From Alphaproteobacteria bacterium UBA685 (lineage in GTDB: Bacteria > Pseudomonadota > Alphaproteobacteria > Puniceispirillales > Puniceispirillaceae): DNA of 16,257 bases. The stretch covers positions 2,637 through 18,893 of the forward strand of contig DBMZ01000059.1 in the NCBI GenBank assembly GCA_002299005.1. The letters are read 5' to 3'. Below, in pieces: positions 1 through 7,770 of the stretch (positions within the stretch are counted from its first letter, which is position 1; each line of letters begins with the position of its first letter). A program made the translations under genes and the position numbers. Under the pieces are notes generated by a model. The model was given only the letters and a program-made list of their open reading frames with translations. It was not told where the DNA came from and ran no database searches.

Positions 1-12
1 CATCGCACCCAT
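1..12 (-). CDS. Start of an unidentified gene, cut by window edge
   Basis: An ATG at 12..10 on the minus strand lies nine bases after the uvrD stop codon. AGGGG at 23-19, which overlaps that stop codon, sits six bases before it, a well-placed ribosome binding site. A second in-frame ATG is at 3..1. This suggests that another gene follows uvrD in the same transcript. Only four codons are visible, so no product can be named. Confidence 0.4.
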
Positions 13-21
13 TTCAAACCC

Positions 22-2298
22 CTAATCCATTTTCTCAACAAAGCTTGCCACGACCTTTTTACGGCCTGCCCTATCGAACGCTATTTCCAGCTTATCACCT
101 TCAACAGATTTTACATTACCCATGCCAAATTTTTGATGGAACACACGCTCGCCTTTGGCAAAACCTGAACTGGTGCTGGACGGCACATAGCCATCGACGT
201 CACGTTTTGGGGCAGGGCTAGTTGCTTGGCCACCGCGATTAGCCGCGCGTTGCCAGCCAGGGCCATAGCCTGCTTGCCCGACACGGCTATCTGCATTGCC
301 AATCATCATTGGCTCAGACCGGCCAATCGACAGGCCTTGCGCCAAATCCTCTTTGATATGCGCCTTTGGCAATTCGCCCACAAAGCGCGATGGGATACAT
401 GCCTGCCACAGCCCATGAATGCGCCGATTGGCGGCGAATGAGATGAACAGATTCTTGCGCGCCCTTGTGATGCCCACATAGCCAAGGCGTCTTTCTTCTT
501 CGAGACCAGCCCCGCCATTTTCATCCATGGAACGCTGAGAGGGGAACAGCCCCTCTTCCCATCCCGGCAAAAAGACCGTCTCAAACTCAAGCCCCTTTGC
601 CGCATGCAAAGTCATCAAAGAGACCTCACCATCTTGGTTATTATTCTCGGTATCTGTGACCAGCGCGATATGCTCTAAGAACCCTGAAAGGGTCTCGAAA
701 TCATCCATCGCATTGACCAATTCTTTTAAGTTTTCCAACCGGCCGGGCGAATCTGGATTCTTATCCGCCTGCCACATCGCCGTATAGCCAGAATCATCTA
801 ACACAAACCGTGCCAAATCACTGGCTGACAGTGTCTTAGCCTCATTTTGCCATGCTTCCATAGAGGCGATAAAGGCCCCAAGCTGGCGTCTTGCTTGCGG
901 CTTAAGCTCGTCTGAATCCACCAATTCCTTGGCCGCCGCAAGATAGGGCTTATCAGCCGCCCTTGCATAGGCAAAGATAATCTTCAAAGAGGTCGGGCCA
1001 AGGCCACGCTTGGGCGTATTGATAATCCGCTCAAACGCTAAATCATCAGATGGCTGGGCAATCAGGCGCAAATAGGCAAGCGCGTCACGTATCTCTGCGC
1101 GCTCATAAAACCTTGTGCCCACAACACGGTAAGGCAGGCCAATCGCCATAAAGCGTTCTTCAAATTCTCTTGTCTGAAACCCTGCCCGGACAAGCACCGC
1201 AATCTCGTTCAAATCATGATTATCTTTGATAAGATATTCGATTTGTGATGACAGGCTCCGCGCCTCTTCATTGCCATCCCAATAGCCCGAAATTTGGATC
1301 TCATCACCTTGGTCGTGCGATGTATAAAGCTCTTTGCCAAGACGCGCCTCATTATGCGCGATCAGCGCAGACGCACAGGCCAAAATATGACCCGTTGAGC
1401 GATAATTCTCTTCCAGACGCACTGTCTTTGCGCCCTCATAATCTTTTTCAAATTTGAGGATATTACCAACCTCAGCCCCGCGCCAGCCATAGATTGACTG
1501 ATCATCATCACCCACACAGCACAAATTCTTATTCTTTGCCGCCAGCAAGCGAAGCCATAAATATTGACCGACATTTGTATCTTGATACTCATCCACCAAA
1601 ATATGCGATAGGCGGTTTTGATATTCTGCCAAAATATCTGGATGGCTGGTGAAGATGGTCAAAAGATGCAACAGCAAATCACCAAAATCAGCCGCATTCA
1701 AAGATTTCAGGCGCGCTTGATAGGCCTTATAAAGGCTCAGTATCTTACCATCTGCCAGCTCACCAACCTCAGCATCTGAGACCTTGTCAGGCGTCAGCCC
1801 CTTATCTTTCCATTTGCTAATGGCCCCTAATAGAGCACGTGGCTGCCACCTTTTGGGATCAACTGATTGCGCTTCCATGACCTGTTTCAGCAAGCGAATC
1901 TGGTCATCTGTATCAATGATGGTAAAGCTTGACGACAGGCCGACCAATTCAGCATGGCGGCGCAACATGCGGGCAGCAACTGAGTGGAATGTGCCAAGCA
2001 TCACCTGTTCTGCCATCGGGCCGACCATCGCGGCAACGCGCTCTTTCATCTCGCGCGCGGCCTTATTGGTAAAGGTCACGGCCAAGATATTCCACGGCAT
2101 CGCGGTTCTGGTGCCGATAAGCTGGGCAATACGGGCGGTAAGCACACGCGTTTTGCCTGTGCCGGCGCCTGATAGCACCAATAACGGCCCGTCAAGAGTC
2201 GTCACCGCCTCATGCTGTTCAGGGTTCAAGCCGGACAGCCACGGCATCATAGCACCTTGCCCCGGCTGTGCCTGTTCTGGCGAAATATCGTTACTCAC
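22..2298 (-). CDS. uvrD: UvrD/PcrA-family superfamily 1A DNA helicase
   Basis: ATP-dependent 3'-5' helicase of the UvrD/PcrA/Rep group, which acts in nucleotide excision repair, mismatch repair and clearing of blocked forks. Visible motifs, counted from the TTG at 2304: Q-motif LNPEQHEAV near residue 26; Walker A SGAGTGKT at about 45-52; motif Ia TFTNKAAREM near 77; Walker B ILVDEYQDTN near 235-244; motif III VGDDDQSIYGWRGA near 264; motif V TLHAAKGLEFE; motif VI YVGITRARKNL. The C-terminus (GERVFHQKFGMGNVKSV) looks like the Tudor-like RNA-polymerase-binding domain of PcrA/UvrD. Length of about 758 residues suits the family. I chose the GTG at 2298 because AAGGG at 2312-2308 lies nine bases upstream; the TTG at 2304 would leave only three. 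It stands divergent from mlaA. No clear SOS box is seen. PcrA versus UvrD naming cannot be settled from sequence alone. Confidence 0.95.
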   Translation of the reverse strand: MSNDISPEQAQPGQGAMMPWLSGLNPEQHEAVTTLDGPLLVLSGAGTGKTRVLTARIAQLIGTRTAMPWNILAVTFTNKAAREMKERVAAMVGPMAEQVMLGTFHSVAARMLRRHAELVGLSSSFTIIDTDDQIRLLKQVMEAQSVDPKRWQPRALLGAISKWKDKGLTPDKVSDAEVGELADGKILSLYKAYQARLKSLNAADFGDLLLHLLTIFTSHPDILAEYQNRLSHILVDEYQDTNVGQYLWLRLLAAKNKNLCCVGDDDQSIYGWRGAEVGNILKFEKDYEGAKTVRLEENYRSTGHILACASALIAHNEARLGKELYTSHDQGDEIQISGYWDGNEEARSLSSQIEYLIKDNHDLNEIAVLVRAGFQTREFEERFMAIGLPYRVVGTRFYERAEIRDALAYLRLIAQPSDDLAFERIINTPKRGLGPTSLKIIFAYARAADKPYLAAAKELVDSDELKPQARRQLGAFIASMEAWQNEAKTLSASDLARFVLDDSGYTAMWQADKNPDSPGRLENLKELVNAMDDFETLSGFLEHIALVTDTENNNQDGEVSLMTLHAAKGLEFETVFLPGWEEGLFPSQRSMDENGGAGLEEERRLGYVGITRARKNLFISFAANRRIHGLWQACIPSRFVGELPKAHIKEDLAQGLSIGRSEPMMIGNADSRVGQAGYGPGWQRAANRGGQATSPAPKRDVDGYVPSSTSSGFAKGERVFHQKFGMGNVKSVEGDKLEIAFDRAGRKKVVASFVEKMD

Positions 2299-2304
2299 AA
2301 TCAA

Positions 2305-2544
2305 TAACCCTTATAAACCAAACATAAAAGAAGCCTGCTCGAGAATAGAACAAATCGTGAAAATAAAAAAGACTCTCTGCCACTTTATTCTCAACTCTAT
2401 GCCCTATTTAGGGCTCTTTTGGACCCTATCCATAGACACAAGCCGTGATCCTATCATAGACAAATGATTATTGGGGGGTTATTTTGTAACACAATTCGAA
2501 GTTTTTTGTTAAGCCCCCTGTTCTATGAAGGCATATTATTGGCC
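2305..2544. promoter_or_regulatory. Divergent intergenic region uvrD / mlaA
   Basis: This gap of about 240 bases must hold the promoters of both divergent genes, but I could not fit a convincing -35/-10 pair for either. It contains a perfect 14-base inverted repeat at 2401-2414 (GCCCTA-TT-TAGGGC), followed by TCTTTT, and a G6 run near 2473-2478. An open frame runs from 2464 into mlaA, but its first 27 codons lack a ribosome binding site and place a hydrophobic stretch before the real signal peptide, so I treat them as untranslated. Confidence 0.4.
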
Positions 2545-3354
2545 ATGATTAATCACTCATCCATGCACATTGGCGCAAAAAACCGTCCCTCATTCACACA
2601 CAGCCTGCGCTTTGCCAAAGCGGCCTGTTTTGGCCTTATGGCGGTGGTGATGAGCGGTTGCAGCTCTCTGCCTGTTGATGAGCGCAGTGACGCACGAGAC
2701 CCGTTTGAAGATACCAACAGATCAGTGTTCGCTTTTAACATGGCGGCAGATACCTATGTGCTTGAACCTGTGGCAGATGGGTATCGCACCATTGCACCAA
2801 ATGCGGTGCAAAAGGCCGTGAGCAATCATGTGGATTGGGTTGGCTTGCCATCGACGGCGGTAAACTCCACCCTGCAAGGCAAGTTTAAAAATGCGACTTT
2901 GGCCGTGCTTCATTTCGCGATTAATGGCCTAACGCTTGGTCTGGTTGATTTAACCGCAGATGATGAACAACCAAAGACAGAAGATTTTGGCCAGACATTG
3001 GCGGCCGCAAATGTGCCAGAAGGCGCCTATATTGAAGTGCCGCTTCTTGGCGGTCATACCACAAGGTCGCTAACAGGTCGTGCGGTTGATTTTGTGCTGA
3101 ACCCGCTATCGGTGCTAAATGCCGGCGAGGTGGGACAGACCGTTCAATCAGCACAGCTTCCTGTTGCCGCTGTTTCTGTGCGTGCGACTGATTTCGAAGC
3201 GATTAATGAGGTCAAATATAACAGCCTTGACCCCTATGCCAGAGCGCGCTCTGTCTATTATCAAAAACGCAAAGGCTTGCTAGAAGACAGGCTGCCGGGT
3301 GAGATTAGTGAAGGCGAAAATGATGATGCCTTCAACTCATTCTTTGAGGAGTAA
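2545..3354 (+). CDS. mlaA: MlaA/VacJ outer-membrane lipoprotein, phospholipid transport
   Basis: MlaA sits in the inner leaflet of the outer membrane and removes misplaced phospholipids from the outer leaflet, passing them to periplasmic MlaC. Taking ATG 2545, residues 21-38 form a lipoprotein signal (basic start, then CFGLMAVVMSGC) with the lipidated Cys at about 39; Met at lipobox position -3 is slightly unusual. The family hallmark DPFEDTNRSVFAFN follows directly, then VLEPVADGYR, EDFGQTL and the C-terminal DPYARARSVYYQKR, with an acidic tail. At about 269 residues it has the usual length. GAAGG at 2527-2531 lies 13 bases before this ATG, rather far; ATG 2563 is an in-frame alternative that keeps the whole signal peptide. 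The stop codon abuts the mlaC ribosome binding site, so the two are translated as a pair. Confidence 0.92.
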   Translation: MINHSSMHIGAKNRPSFTHSLRFAKAACFGLMAVVMSGCSSLPVDERSDARDPFEDTNRSVFAFNMAADTYVLEPVADGYRTIAPNAVQKAVSNHVDWVGLPSTAVNSTLQGKFKNATLAVLHFAINGLTLGLVDLTADDEQPKTEDFGQTLAAANVPEGAYIEVPLLGGHTTRSLTGRAVDFVLNPLSVLNAGEVGQTVQSAQLPVAAVSVRATDFEAINEVKYNSLDPYARARSVYYQKRKGLLEDRLPGEISEGENDDAFNSFFEE

Positions 3355-3359
3355 AATTT

Positions 3360-3992
3360 ATGTTCATGCGCTTACGCCCCCTAATGATCGCCCTTGCGAG
3401 CCTGATGATGGGCCTCACATTATCAGCCAGCCTGCCCGCACATGCCGATAGCCGGCTTGATGAGGCGCGCATGCTTGTGCGGACGATGGCTGATGCCGTG
3501 AAGCAAGCTGTTGAGGCAGACTATGAGAGCGATGAGGCACGCATTGCGGCCGTTGACGGGCTGATTAATGATTATTTTGACTTTAACGGCATCACGCGTT
3601 TTTCGGCTGGCCGCTATTGGAAAAAGGCAAGCGACGATGAGCGTGCGGCCTATACAAGGCTTTTCCGCAAAGTGCTGACAGGTCTTGCGGCACGTCAATT
3701 TGACCAGCTAAAGGGCTTGAATTACACCGTCACAGATGCCGTCTCTAAGGGCAAAAAACTGGCGCTTGTCACAGGTGTTATGCAAGACCCAACAGGCAGT
3801 CAGGCAGATGCGATTGTCAGCTGGCGCGTCAGCACACCGACAGATGGCGCGCCTCTTATCATTGATGTTGAGATTGAAAATATCTCGATGCTGATCACGC
3901 AGCAGCAAGAAAATACGGCCATTATTCGCAAAAATGGCGGTAAATTCTCTGCCCTGATTGAGATATTGGAAAAGACCGCCAAGGATCTATAG
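3360..3992 (+). CDS. mlaC: MlaC/Ttg2D periplasmic phospholipid-binding protein
   Basis: MlaC shuttles phospholipid across the periplasm between the MlaA lipoprotein and the inner-membrane MlaFEDB complex. Residues 1 to about 29 form a Sec signal peptide (MRLRPLMIALASLMMGL..., cleavage likely after AHA). The mature part shows the family pattern: DYFDFNGITRFSAGRYWKKA, then ERAAYTRLFRKVL, the VSWRV strand, and DVEIENISMLITQQ followed by FSALIEIL. Length of 210 residues is typical. GAGGAG at 3346-3351, which overlaps the mlaA stop codon, lies eight bases upstream of the ATG, so coupling with mlaA is likely. The genes for MlaD, MlaE and MlaF are not in the window and must lie elsewhere. A strong terminator follows at 4013-4053. 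Confidence 0.9.
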   Translation: MFMRLRPLMIALASLMMGLTLSASLPAHADSRLDEARMLVRTMADAVKQAVEADYESDEARIAAVDGLINDYFDFNGITRFSAGRYWKKASDDERAAYTRLFRKVLTGLAARQFDQLKGLNYTVTDAVSKGKKLALVTGVMQDPTGSQADAIVSWRVSTPTDGAPLIIDVEIENISMLITQQQENTAIIRKNGGKFSALIEILEKTAKDL

Positions 3993-4012
3993 ACCCACTA
4001 AGATAACGGTAT

Positions 4013-4053
4013 AAAAAAAGCGCGAGGCCTCTTTGGGTGCGCGCGCTTTTTTT
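4013..4053. terminator. Bidirectional intrinsic terminator, mlaC / ettA
   Basis: Perfect 12-base inverted repeat: A7-GCGCG at 4013-4024 pairs with CGCGC-T7 at 4042-4053, with a 17-base loop. The A and T runs at each end give a U-tract in both directions, so one hairpin can end both the mlaC (+) and the ettA (-) transcripts. Confidence 0.85.
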
Positions 4054-4071
4054 ATATTATGTGGCGCCTGT

Positions 4072-5751
4072 CTAGCGAGAGATAGGCTTATATTTAATTC
4101 TTGTTGGACGTTCAGCATCGGCGCCAAGACGACGCTTTTTATCGGCCTCATAGGCTTCATAATTGCCCTCAAACCATTCCACATGGCTATCACCTTCAAA
4201 GGCCATAATATGTGTCGCGATTCTATCAAGGAACCATCTATCGTGCGAGATCACAACCGCACAGCCAGCAAACTCTAGCAAGGCTTCTTCAAGCGCGCGC
4301 AATGTATCGACATCCAAATCATTCGTCGGCTCATCGAGCAATAGCAAGTTCGCACCGCTTTTCAGCATACGTGCCAGATGGACACGGTTACGCTCACCAC
4401 CAGAAAGCTGGCCAACCTTCTTTTGCTGGTCAGCGCCTTTGAAATTAAAGTTCGAGACATAGGCGCGTGATGGCACTGTGCGCTTGCCCAATTCCAATTC
4501 ATCCAACCCATCTGAGATCACTTCCCAGACCGTCTTATCATCATCAAGCGCGTCACGAGACTGGTCAACATAGCCAAGCTTCACCGTATCACCAACACTC
4601 AACGCACCTGAATCAGGGGCTTCATTGCCGGTTAGCATGCGGAACAATGTTGTCTTACCAGCGCCGTTCGGGCCAACCACACCAACAATGCCACCCGGTG
4701 GCAGGCGGAAAGTTGCATCATCAATCAGCAGACGCTCACCAAAGCCTTTGACCAGATTATCAGCTTCCAGCACCTTATCCCCCAAACGCGGGCCTGCTGG
4801 GATAACAATCTTGGCGGTCTCGACCTTTGCCTGTTGGCCTTCTTCTAGCAATTTTTCATAAGCGGTAATACGCGCTTTTGATTTTGCCTGACGAGCCTTT
4901 GGCGCAGAACGCACCCAATCCAATTCACGCGATAATGACTTTACACGCGCATCTTCCGCGCGGCCTTCTTGTTCAAGACGCTTTTGCTTTTGCTCAAGCC
5001 AGCCTGAATAATTGCCCTCATAAGGAATGCCAGCGCCTCTATCAAGCTCAAGGATCCAGCCTGCCACCTCATCAAGGAAATAGCGATCGTGCGTGATGGT
5101 TACCACTGTGCCCGGGAAATCATGCAAGAAGCGTTGTAGCCATGCGACTGATTCGGCGTCCAAATGGTTTGTCGGCTCATCAAGCAATAGCATATCAGGC
5201 GCTGATAAAAGCAGGCGGCATAGCGCGACACGTCGGCGCTCACCACCTGATAATTTTGTCACATCCGCACTGCCGTCTGGTACGCGCAACGCATCCATCG
5301 CGATCTCAGCCTTACGCTCTAGATCCCATGCATCCATCGCATCAATCTTTTCCTGCAACTCAGCTTGCTCAGCGATGACCTCATTCATCTCATCATCTGT
5401 CAGCTCTTCGGCAAAGCGCGCAGATACCTCATTAAAGCGGTCAACCAGCACTTTGGCCTCGCCCATGCCTGACATCACATTGCCTTGCACATCCATAGAC
5501 GCATCAAGCTCAGGCTCCTGTGCCAGATAGCCGACATTCAGGCCATCAGCGGCTTGTGCCTCGCCCGAAAAATCTGTCTCAATGCCAGCCATAATCTTAA
5601 GCAATGTGGATTTACCAGCGCCGTTCAGGCCAAGCACACCAATCTTTGCGCCCGGCAAAAATGACAGGCTAATATCACGAAGCACTTCCTTACCGCCGGG
5701 GTAAGCCTTGCCAAGCTTATACATTGAATAGACATATTGAGAGCTAACCAT
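4072..5751 (-). CDS. ettA: EttA, ABC-F energy-dependent translational throttle
   Basis: Soluble ABC-F ATPase that binds the ribosomal E site and gates entry into elongation according to the ATP/ADP ratio; it has no membrane domain. Two ABC cassettes are visible. The first has Walker [10 protein letters not shown] near residue 41, signature [14 protein letters not shown] near 167 and Walker [12 protein letters not shown] near 188. The second has GPNGAGKTT near 360, signature [14 protein letters not shown] near 449 and [11 protein letters not shown] near 470. The linker between cassettes is charged and Arg/Lys-rich, with the motif [14 protein letters not shown] near 281-294. The start [14 protein letters not shown] aligns with the beginning of known EttA proteins, and 559 residues match the family. 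I chose ATG 5751 because AGGAG at 5764-5760 is eight bases upstream; the longer frame from 5811 adds 20 unrelated residues. It is convergent with mlaC. Confidence 0.93.
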   Translation of the reverse strand: MVSSQYVYSMYKLGKAYPGGKEVLRDISLSFLPGAKIGVLGLNGAGKSTLLKIMAGIETDFSGEAQAADGLNVGYLAQEPELDASMDVQGNVMSGMGEAKVLVDRFNEVSARFAEELTDDEMNEVIAEQAELQEKIDAMDAWDLERKAEIAMDALRVPDGSADVTKLSGGERRRVALCRLLLSAPDMLLLDEPTNHLDAESVAWLQRFLHDFPGTVVTITHDRYFLDEVAGWILELDRGAGIPYEGNYSGWLEQKQKRLEQEGRAEDARVKSLSRELDWVRSAPKARQAKSKARITAYEKLLEEGQQAKVETAKIVIPAGPRLGDKVLEADNLVKGFGERLLIDDATFRLPPGGIVGVVGPNGAGKTTLFRMLTGNEAPDSGALSVGDTVKLGYVDQSRDALDDDKTVWEVISDGLDELELGKRTVPSRAYVSNFNFKGADQQKKVGQLSGGERNRVHLARMLKSGANLLLLDEPTNDLDVDTLRALEEALLEFAGCAVVISHDRWFLDRIATHIMAFEGDSHVEWFEGNYEAYEADKKRRLGADAERPTRIKYKPISR

Positions 5752-5965
5752 GACACTCACTCCTTTTTCTCGCGCTGTTGTGGCGCAAAATACATGTGAT
5801 GGGATAATCACATAAAATAAACCTGCCCTAGAGATAGGCGATTTTTGACAAAATAACTAGCCTTGCACGCGCGATTTGCTATGGTTAGGGCTAAAAAATA
5901 TGCCTAATTCGCCACAAAAGCAGCCATCGATAAGATGGGGGCTAGCACAAAGATGAGTTTATCAG
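5752..5965. promoter_or_regulatory. Divergent intergenic region ettA / yggT-like gene
   Basis: Leader and promoter space of about 214 bases for two divergent genes. It holds a perfect 7-base inverted repeat with a 6-base spacer at 5794-5813 (ATGTGAT-N6-ATCACAT), 43 bases before the ettA start, which could be an operator. TTGACA occurs at 5845-5850 on the plus strand, but no -10 element lies at a suitable distance. No RNA gene or further coding sequence is apparent. Confidence 0.35.
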
Positions 5966-6301
5966 ATGTTAGATGAAGCCTTATTTGCCATTTTATTTGA
6001 CGCGGCCCTTGGGGTTTTGCAATGGCTTCTCATCGCGCGCTTTATCTTGGGCATTTTCTTGCCCGAAGATAGCCGGCTTCGGGGCATGGGGCTTATCAGG
6101 CGGATAACAAACCCTGTCATTGGGCTCGCCTCGATTATCACGCATCATTATATCATTAATCGCGTGCGCCCGCTTTATGTTGGGTTTTTGGTGCTTATCA
6201 TCCGCTTTTATATTCTGCCAACGACTTTTGGCTATGATATTGAAGGGCTTGCCCAATTATCTATCGAGGCCTTTGTGCTCGCGCTTATCGCGATGATATA
6301 G
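5966..6301 (+). CDS. Small integral membrane protein, YggT-like
   Basis: A 111-residue, very hydrophobic protein. Residues about 5-32 form a membrane segment (FDAALGVLQWLLIARFILGI), followed by a basic cytoplasmic stretch with GLIRRITNPVIG near 46-57, then a second membrane segment near 72-90 (PLYVGFLVLIIRF) and a third hydrophobic end. The order of a helix, a basic R-x-x-NP loop and another helix recalls the YggT family of small inner-membrane proteins, whose function is poorly defined; the match is by eye and distant. The ATG lacks a clear ribosome binding site. The gene stops five bases from the stop codon of the next gene on the opposite strand, so there is no room for a separate terminator. 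Being a real gene is likely; the family name is less sure. Confidence 0.6.
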   Translation: MLDEALFAILFDAALGVLQWLLIARFILGIFLPEDSRLRGMGLIRRITNPVIGLASIITHHYIINRVRPLYVGFLVLIIRFYILPTTFGYDIEGLAQLSIEAFVLALIAMI

Positions 6302-6306
6302 ACGCG

Positions 6307-6696
6307 CTATTGGCGCTCAATCACAAATTGACGGCCTTCAGCGCCAGATGATTTATAATAATAAATGCCTTCTTCATCGCCTGTTTGGCTATAGATCCAA
6401 ATGCCATCCTGCCCATCTGCGGCAAGGGCGTGAATCACGGTATCCTTCGACAATTTAATCACAGGCGCCGGCCCTTTACTGGCCAGCTTTTCCGATTGGC
6501 GCGACAGGCCAATGCCAAGCAAAATGACGCAAATAATGATCATAATGCCCATAATGCTAGTCGCTAGTTTTAAGGCGCGCATTTGTTTCGGGCTAAAGGG
6601 GCCATCTGCCTGCGCATCCGCTAGGTCTGGCACTTCACCATTCTGGCTCTTTTGATCTTCTAATTCTGGTGATTTATCTCTATTGTCTGAAACCAT
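6307..6696 (-). CDS. Small single-pass membrane protein, DUF6476-like
   Basis: About 129 residues. It has an acidic, polar N-terminal region (to about residue 35), then FSPKQMRALKLATS, one strong transmembrane helix near 46-64 (IMGIMIIICVILLGIGL), and a C-terminal domain of about 60 residues (LSKDTVIHALAADG, GIWIYSQTGDEEGIYYY) that probably lies in the periplasm. Small proteins of this plan next to rluD in alphaproteobacteria are annotated as DUF6476; I recall this from family context and it has not been tested here. Function is unknown. I chose ATG 6696, where the acidic domain begins; longer frames run deep into rluD. GAGGG at 6713-6709 is 12 bases upstream. A possible promoter (GTGCCA at 6747-6742, 17 bases, GATAAT at 6724-6719) lies inside the first codons of rluD. 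The start codon overlaps that of rluD on the other strand. Confidence 0.65.
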   Translation of the reverse strand: MVSDNRDKSPELEDQKSQNGEVPDLADAQADGPFSPKQMRALKLATSIMGIMIIICVILLGIGLSRQSEKLASKGPAPVIKLSKDTVIHALAADGQDGIWIYSQTGDEEGIYYYKSSGAEGRQFVIERQ

Positions 6697-7699
6697 GGAA
6701 CAATTAGACCCTCTTATTATTATCGCGACACCAGACGATGGTGGCACGCGCCTTGATCGCTTTCTGGCAAATACCAGCGAGATTGAGTTATCTAGGACAC
6801 GTATCAAGGCCCTTATTCAAGATGGCCAATTAACATGTAATGGCGCGAAGGTAACGGATCCATCCGCAAGCGTCAAATCAGAGGCGCAATATGAGCTAAC
6901 CATGCCGCCGATTGAGGATGCCACGCCTCTGCCTGAGAATATCCCGCTTGATATCTATTTTGAAGATGAGCATTTAATCGTGTTGGAAAAGCCCGCGGGC
7001 ATGGTCGTTCACCCTGCGCCGGGCTCTTATAATGGCACGCTTGTAAACGCGCTTTTGCATCATTGCGGTGACAGCCTGTCTGGCATTGGCGGCGTTGCCC
7101 GCCCCGGCATTGTCCACCGCCTTGATAAGGACACATCAGGCGTGATGATGGCCGCTAAGACCGAAAAAGCGCATCATAAATTATCAAAGCTTTTCGCCAA
7201 GCATAATTTAACCCGCCGCTATCATGCGATTGTCTGGGGTCTGCCGGCGATGCGTGTTGGCACAATTGATGCGCCGATTGGCCGCTCACGCCATGATCGC
7301 AAGAAAATGGCCGTGATGGAAAAAGGCAAAGAAGCCATCACCCATTATGAGACCTTACGCGATTTGCCGCCTTTCTCAGCAATGCTAGAATGCACGCTTG
7401 AGACAGGCCGCACGCACCAAATCCGTGTCCATCTCTCAGAGATGGGCTATGGGATTATTGGTGACAATGTCTATGGCCACCCGCTTCGCTCTGCGCAAAT
7501 GCCTGACCAAGCATCACGTGATGTCCTTGCAGGATTACGCGGCTTTGAACGGCAAGCCCTTCATGCCGCCCATCTTGGCTTTGTGCATCCGATCACCAAA
7601 GAAGAGCTTGGCTTTGACAGCCCTCTGCCCGCAGATATGCAAGGGCTTATAGAGCAAATTGAGACAGGCATCGCCAAACGTGCCGCCGGCATTAAATAG
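6695..7699 (+). CDS. rluD: RluD-type 23S rRNA pseudouridine synthase
   Basis: RluA-family enzyme that isomerises uridine to pseudouridine in helix 69 of 23S rRNA (positions 1911, 1915 and 1917 in E. coli RluD). An S4 RNA-binding domain occupies residues about 16-75 (TRLDRFLA, SRTRIKALIQDGQL). The catalytic domain follows: DEHLIVLEKPAGMVVHP near 91, then GIVHRLDKDTSGVMM with catalytic Asp at about 144, then ETGRTHQIRVHLSEMG and a C-terminal FERQALHAAHLGFVHP. At about 334 residues it has the usual length. The ATG at 6695 has no ribosome binding site; the TTG at 6683 has GGTGA ten bases upstream and would add four residues. RluD, RluC and RluA are close relatives; the S4 domain excludes RluA, and the sequence resembles RluD best. 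It precedes rpoH on the same strand. Confidence 0.88.
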   Translation: MEQLDPLIIIATPDDGGTRLDRFLANTSEIELSRTRIKALIQDGQLTCNGAKVTDPSASVKSEAQYELTMPPIEDATPLPENIPLDIYFEDEHLIVLEKPAGMVVHPAPGSYNGTLVNALLHHCGDSLSGIGGVARPGIVHRLDKDTSGVMMAAKTEKAHHKLSKLFAKHNLTRRYHAIVWGLPAMRVGTIDAPIGRSRHDRKKMAVMEKGKEAITHYETLRDLPPFSAMLECTLETGRTHQIRVHLSEMGYGIIGDNVYGHPLRSAQMPDQASRDVLAGLRGFERQALHAAHLGFVHPITKEELGFDSPLPADMQGLIEQIETGIAKRAAGIK

Positions 7700-7705
7700 C
7701 GCCCT

Positions 7706-7737
7706 CTTGCAAATTATCGCCATAATTCCCATATAGT
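7706..7737 (+). promoter_or_regulatory. Candidate rpoH promoter (sigma-32-like)
   Basis: CTTGCAA at 7706-7712 and CCCATATA at 7728-7735 are 15 bases apart, close to the E. coli sigma-32 pattern CTTGAAA-N13-15-CCCCATNT. A sigma-70 reading (TTGCAA, 19 bases, TATAGT at 7732-7737) overlaps it but its spacing is long. The site lies about 35 bases before the rpoH start codon. Confidence 0.45.
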
Positions 7738-7770
7738 TTTACAGGGTCATCAGAATAAGGGTGAGAGATT

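Noticed and set aside
2320..2360. Possible SOS (LexA) box before uvrD, GTTC-TATTCTC-GAGC on the minus strand
   Set aside because: The alphaproteobacterial box needs a second GTTC after seven bases; here it reads GAGC with two mismatches.
1784..2467. 227-codon open frame on the plus strand
   Set aside because: It lies mostly antisense to uvrD, has no ribosome binding site, and its product resembles no family; it is a shadow of the helicase frame.
2464..2544. 27-codon extension of mlaA
   Set aside because: No ribosome binding site before ATG 2464, and the extension would put a second hydrophobic stretch ahead of the lipoprotein signal.
5093..5530. 145-codon plus-strand frame inside ettA
   Set aside because: Antisense to the first ABC cassette; the Ser/Arg/Ala-rich product is typical of a reverse-frame shadow.
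5795..5812. CRP/FNR binding site in the ettA leader
   Set aside because: The half-sites match, but the spacing is two bases too wide for CRP, so only an unnamed palindrome is reported.
6311..6346. Seven-base stem TGGCGCT / AGCGCCA at the end of the small membrane protein gene
   Set aside because: The loop is 22 bases long and no U-run follows on either strand, so it does not qualify as a terminator.
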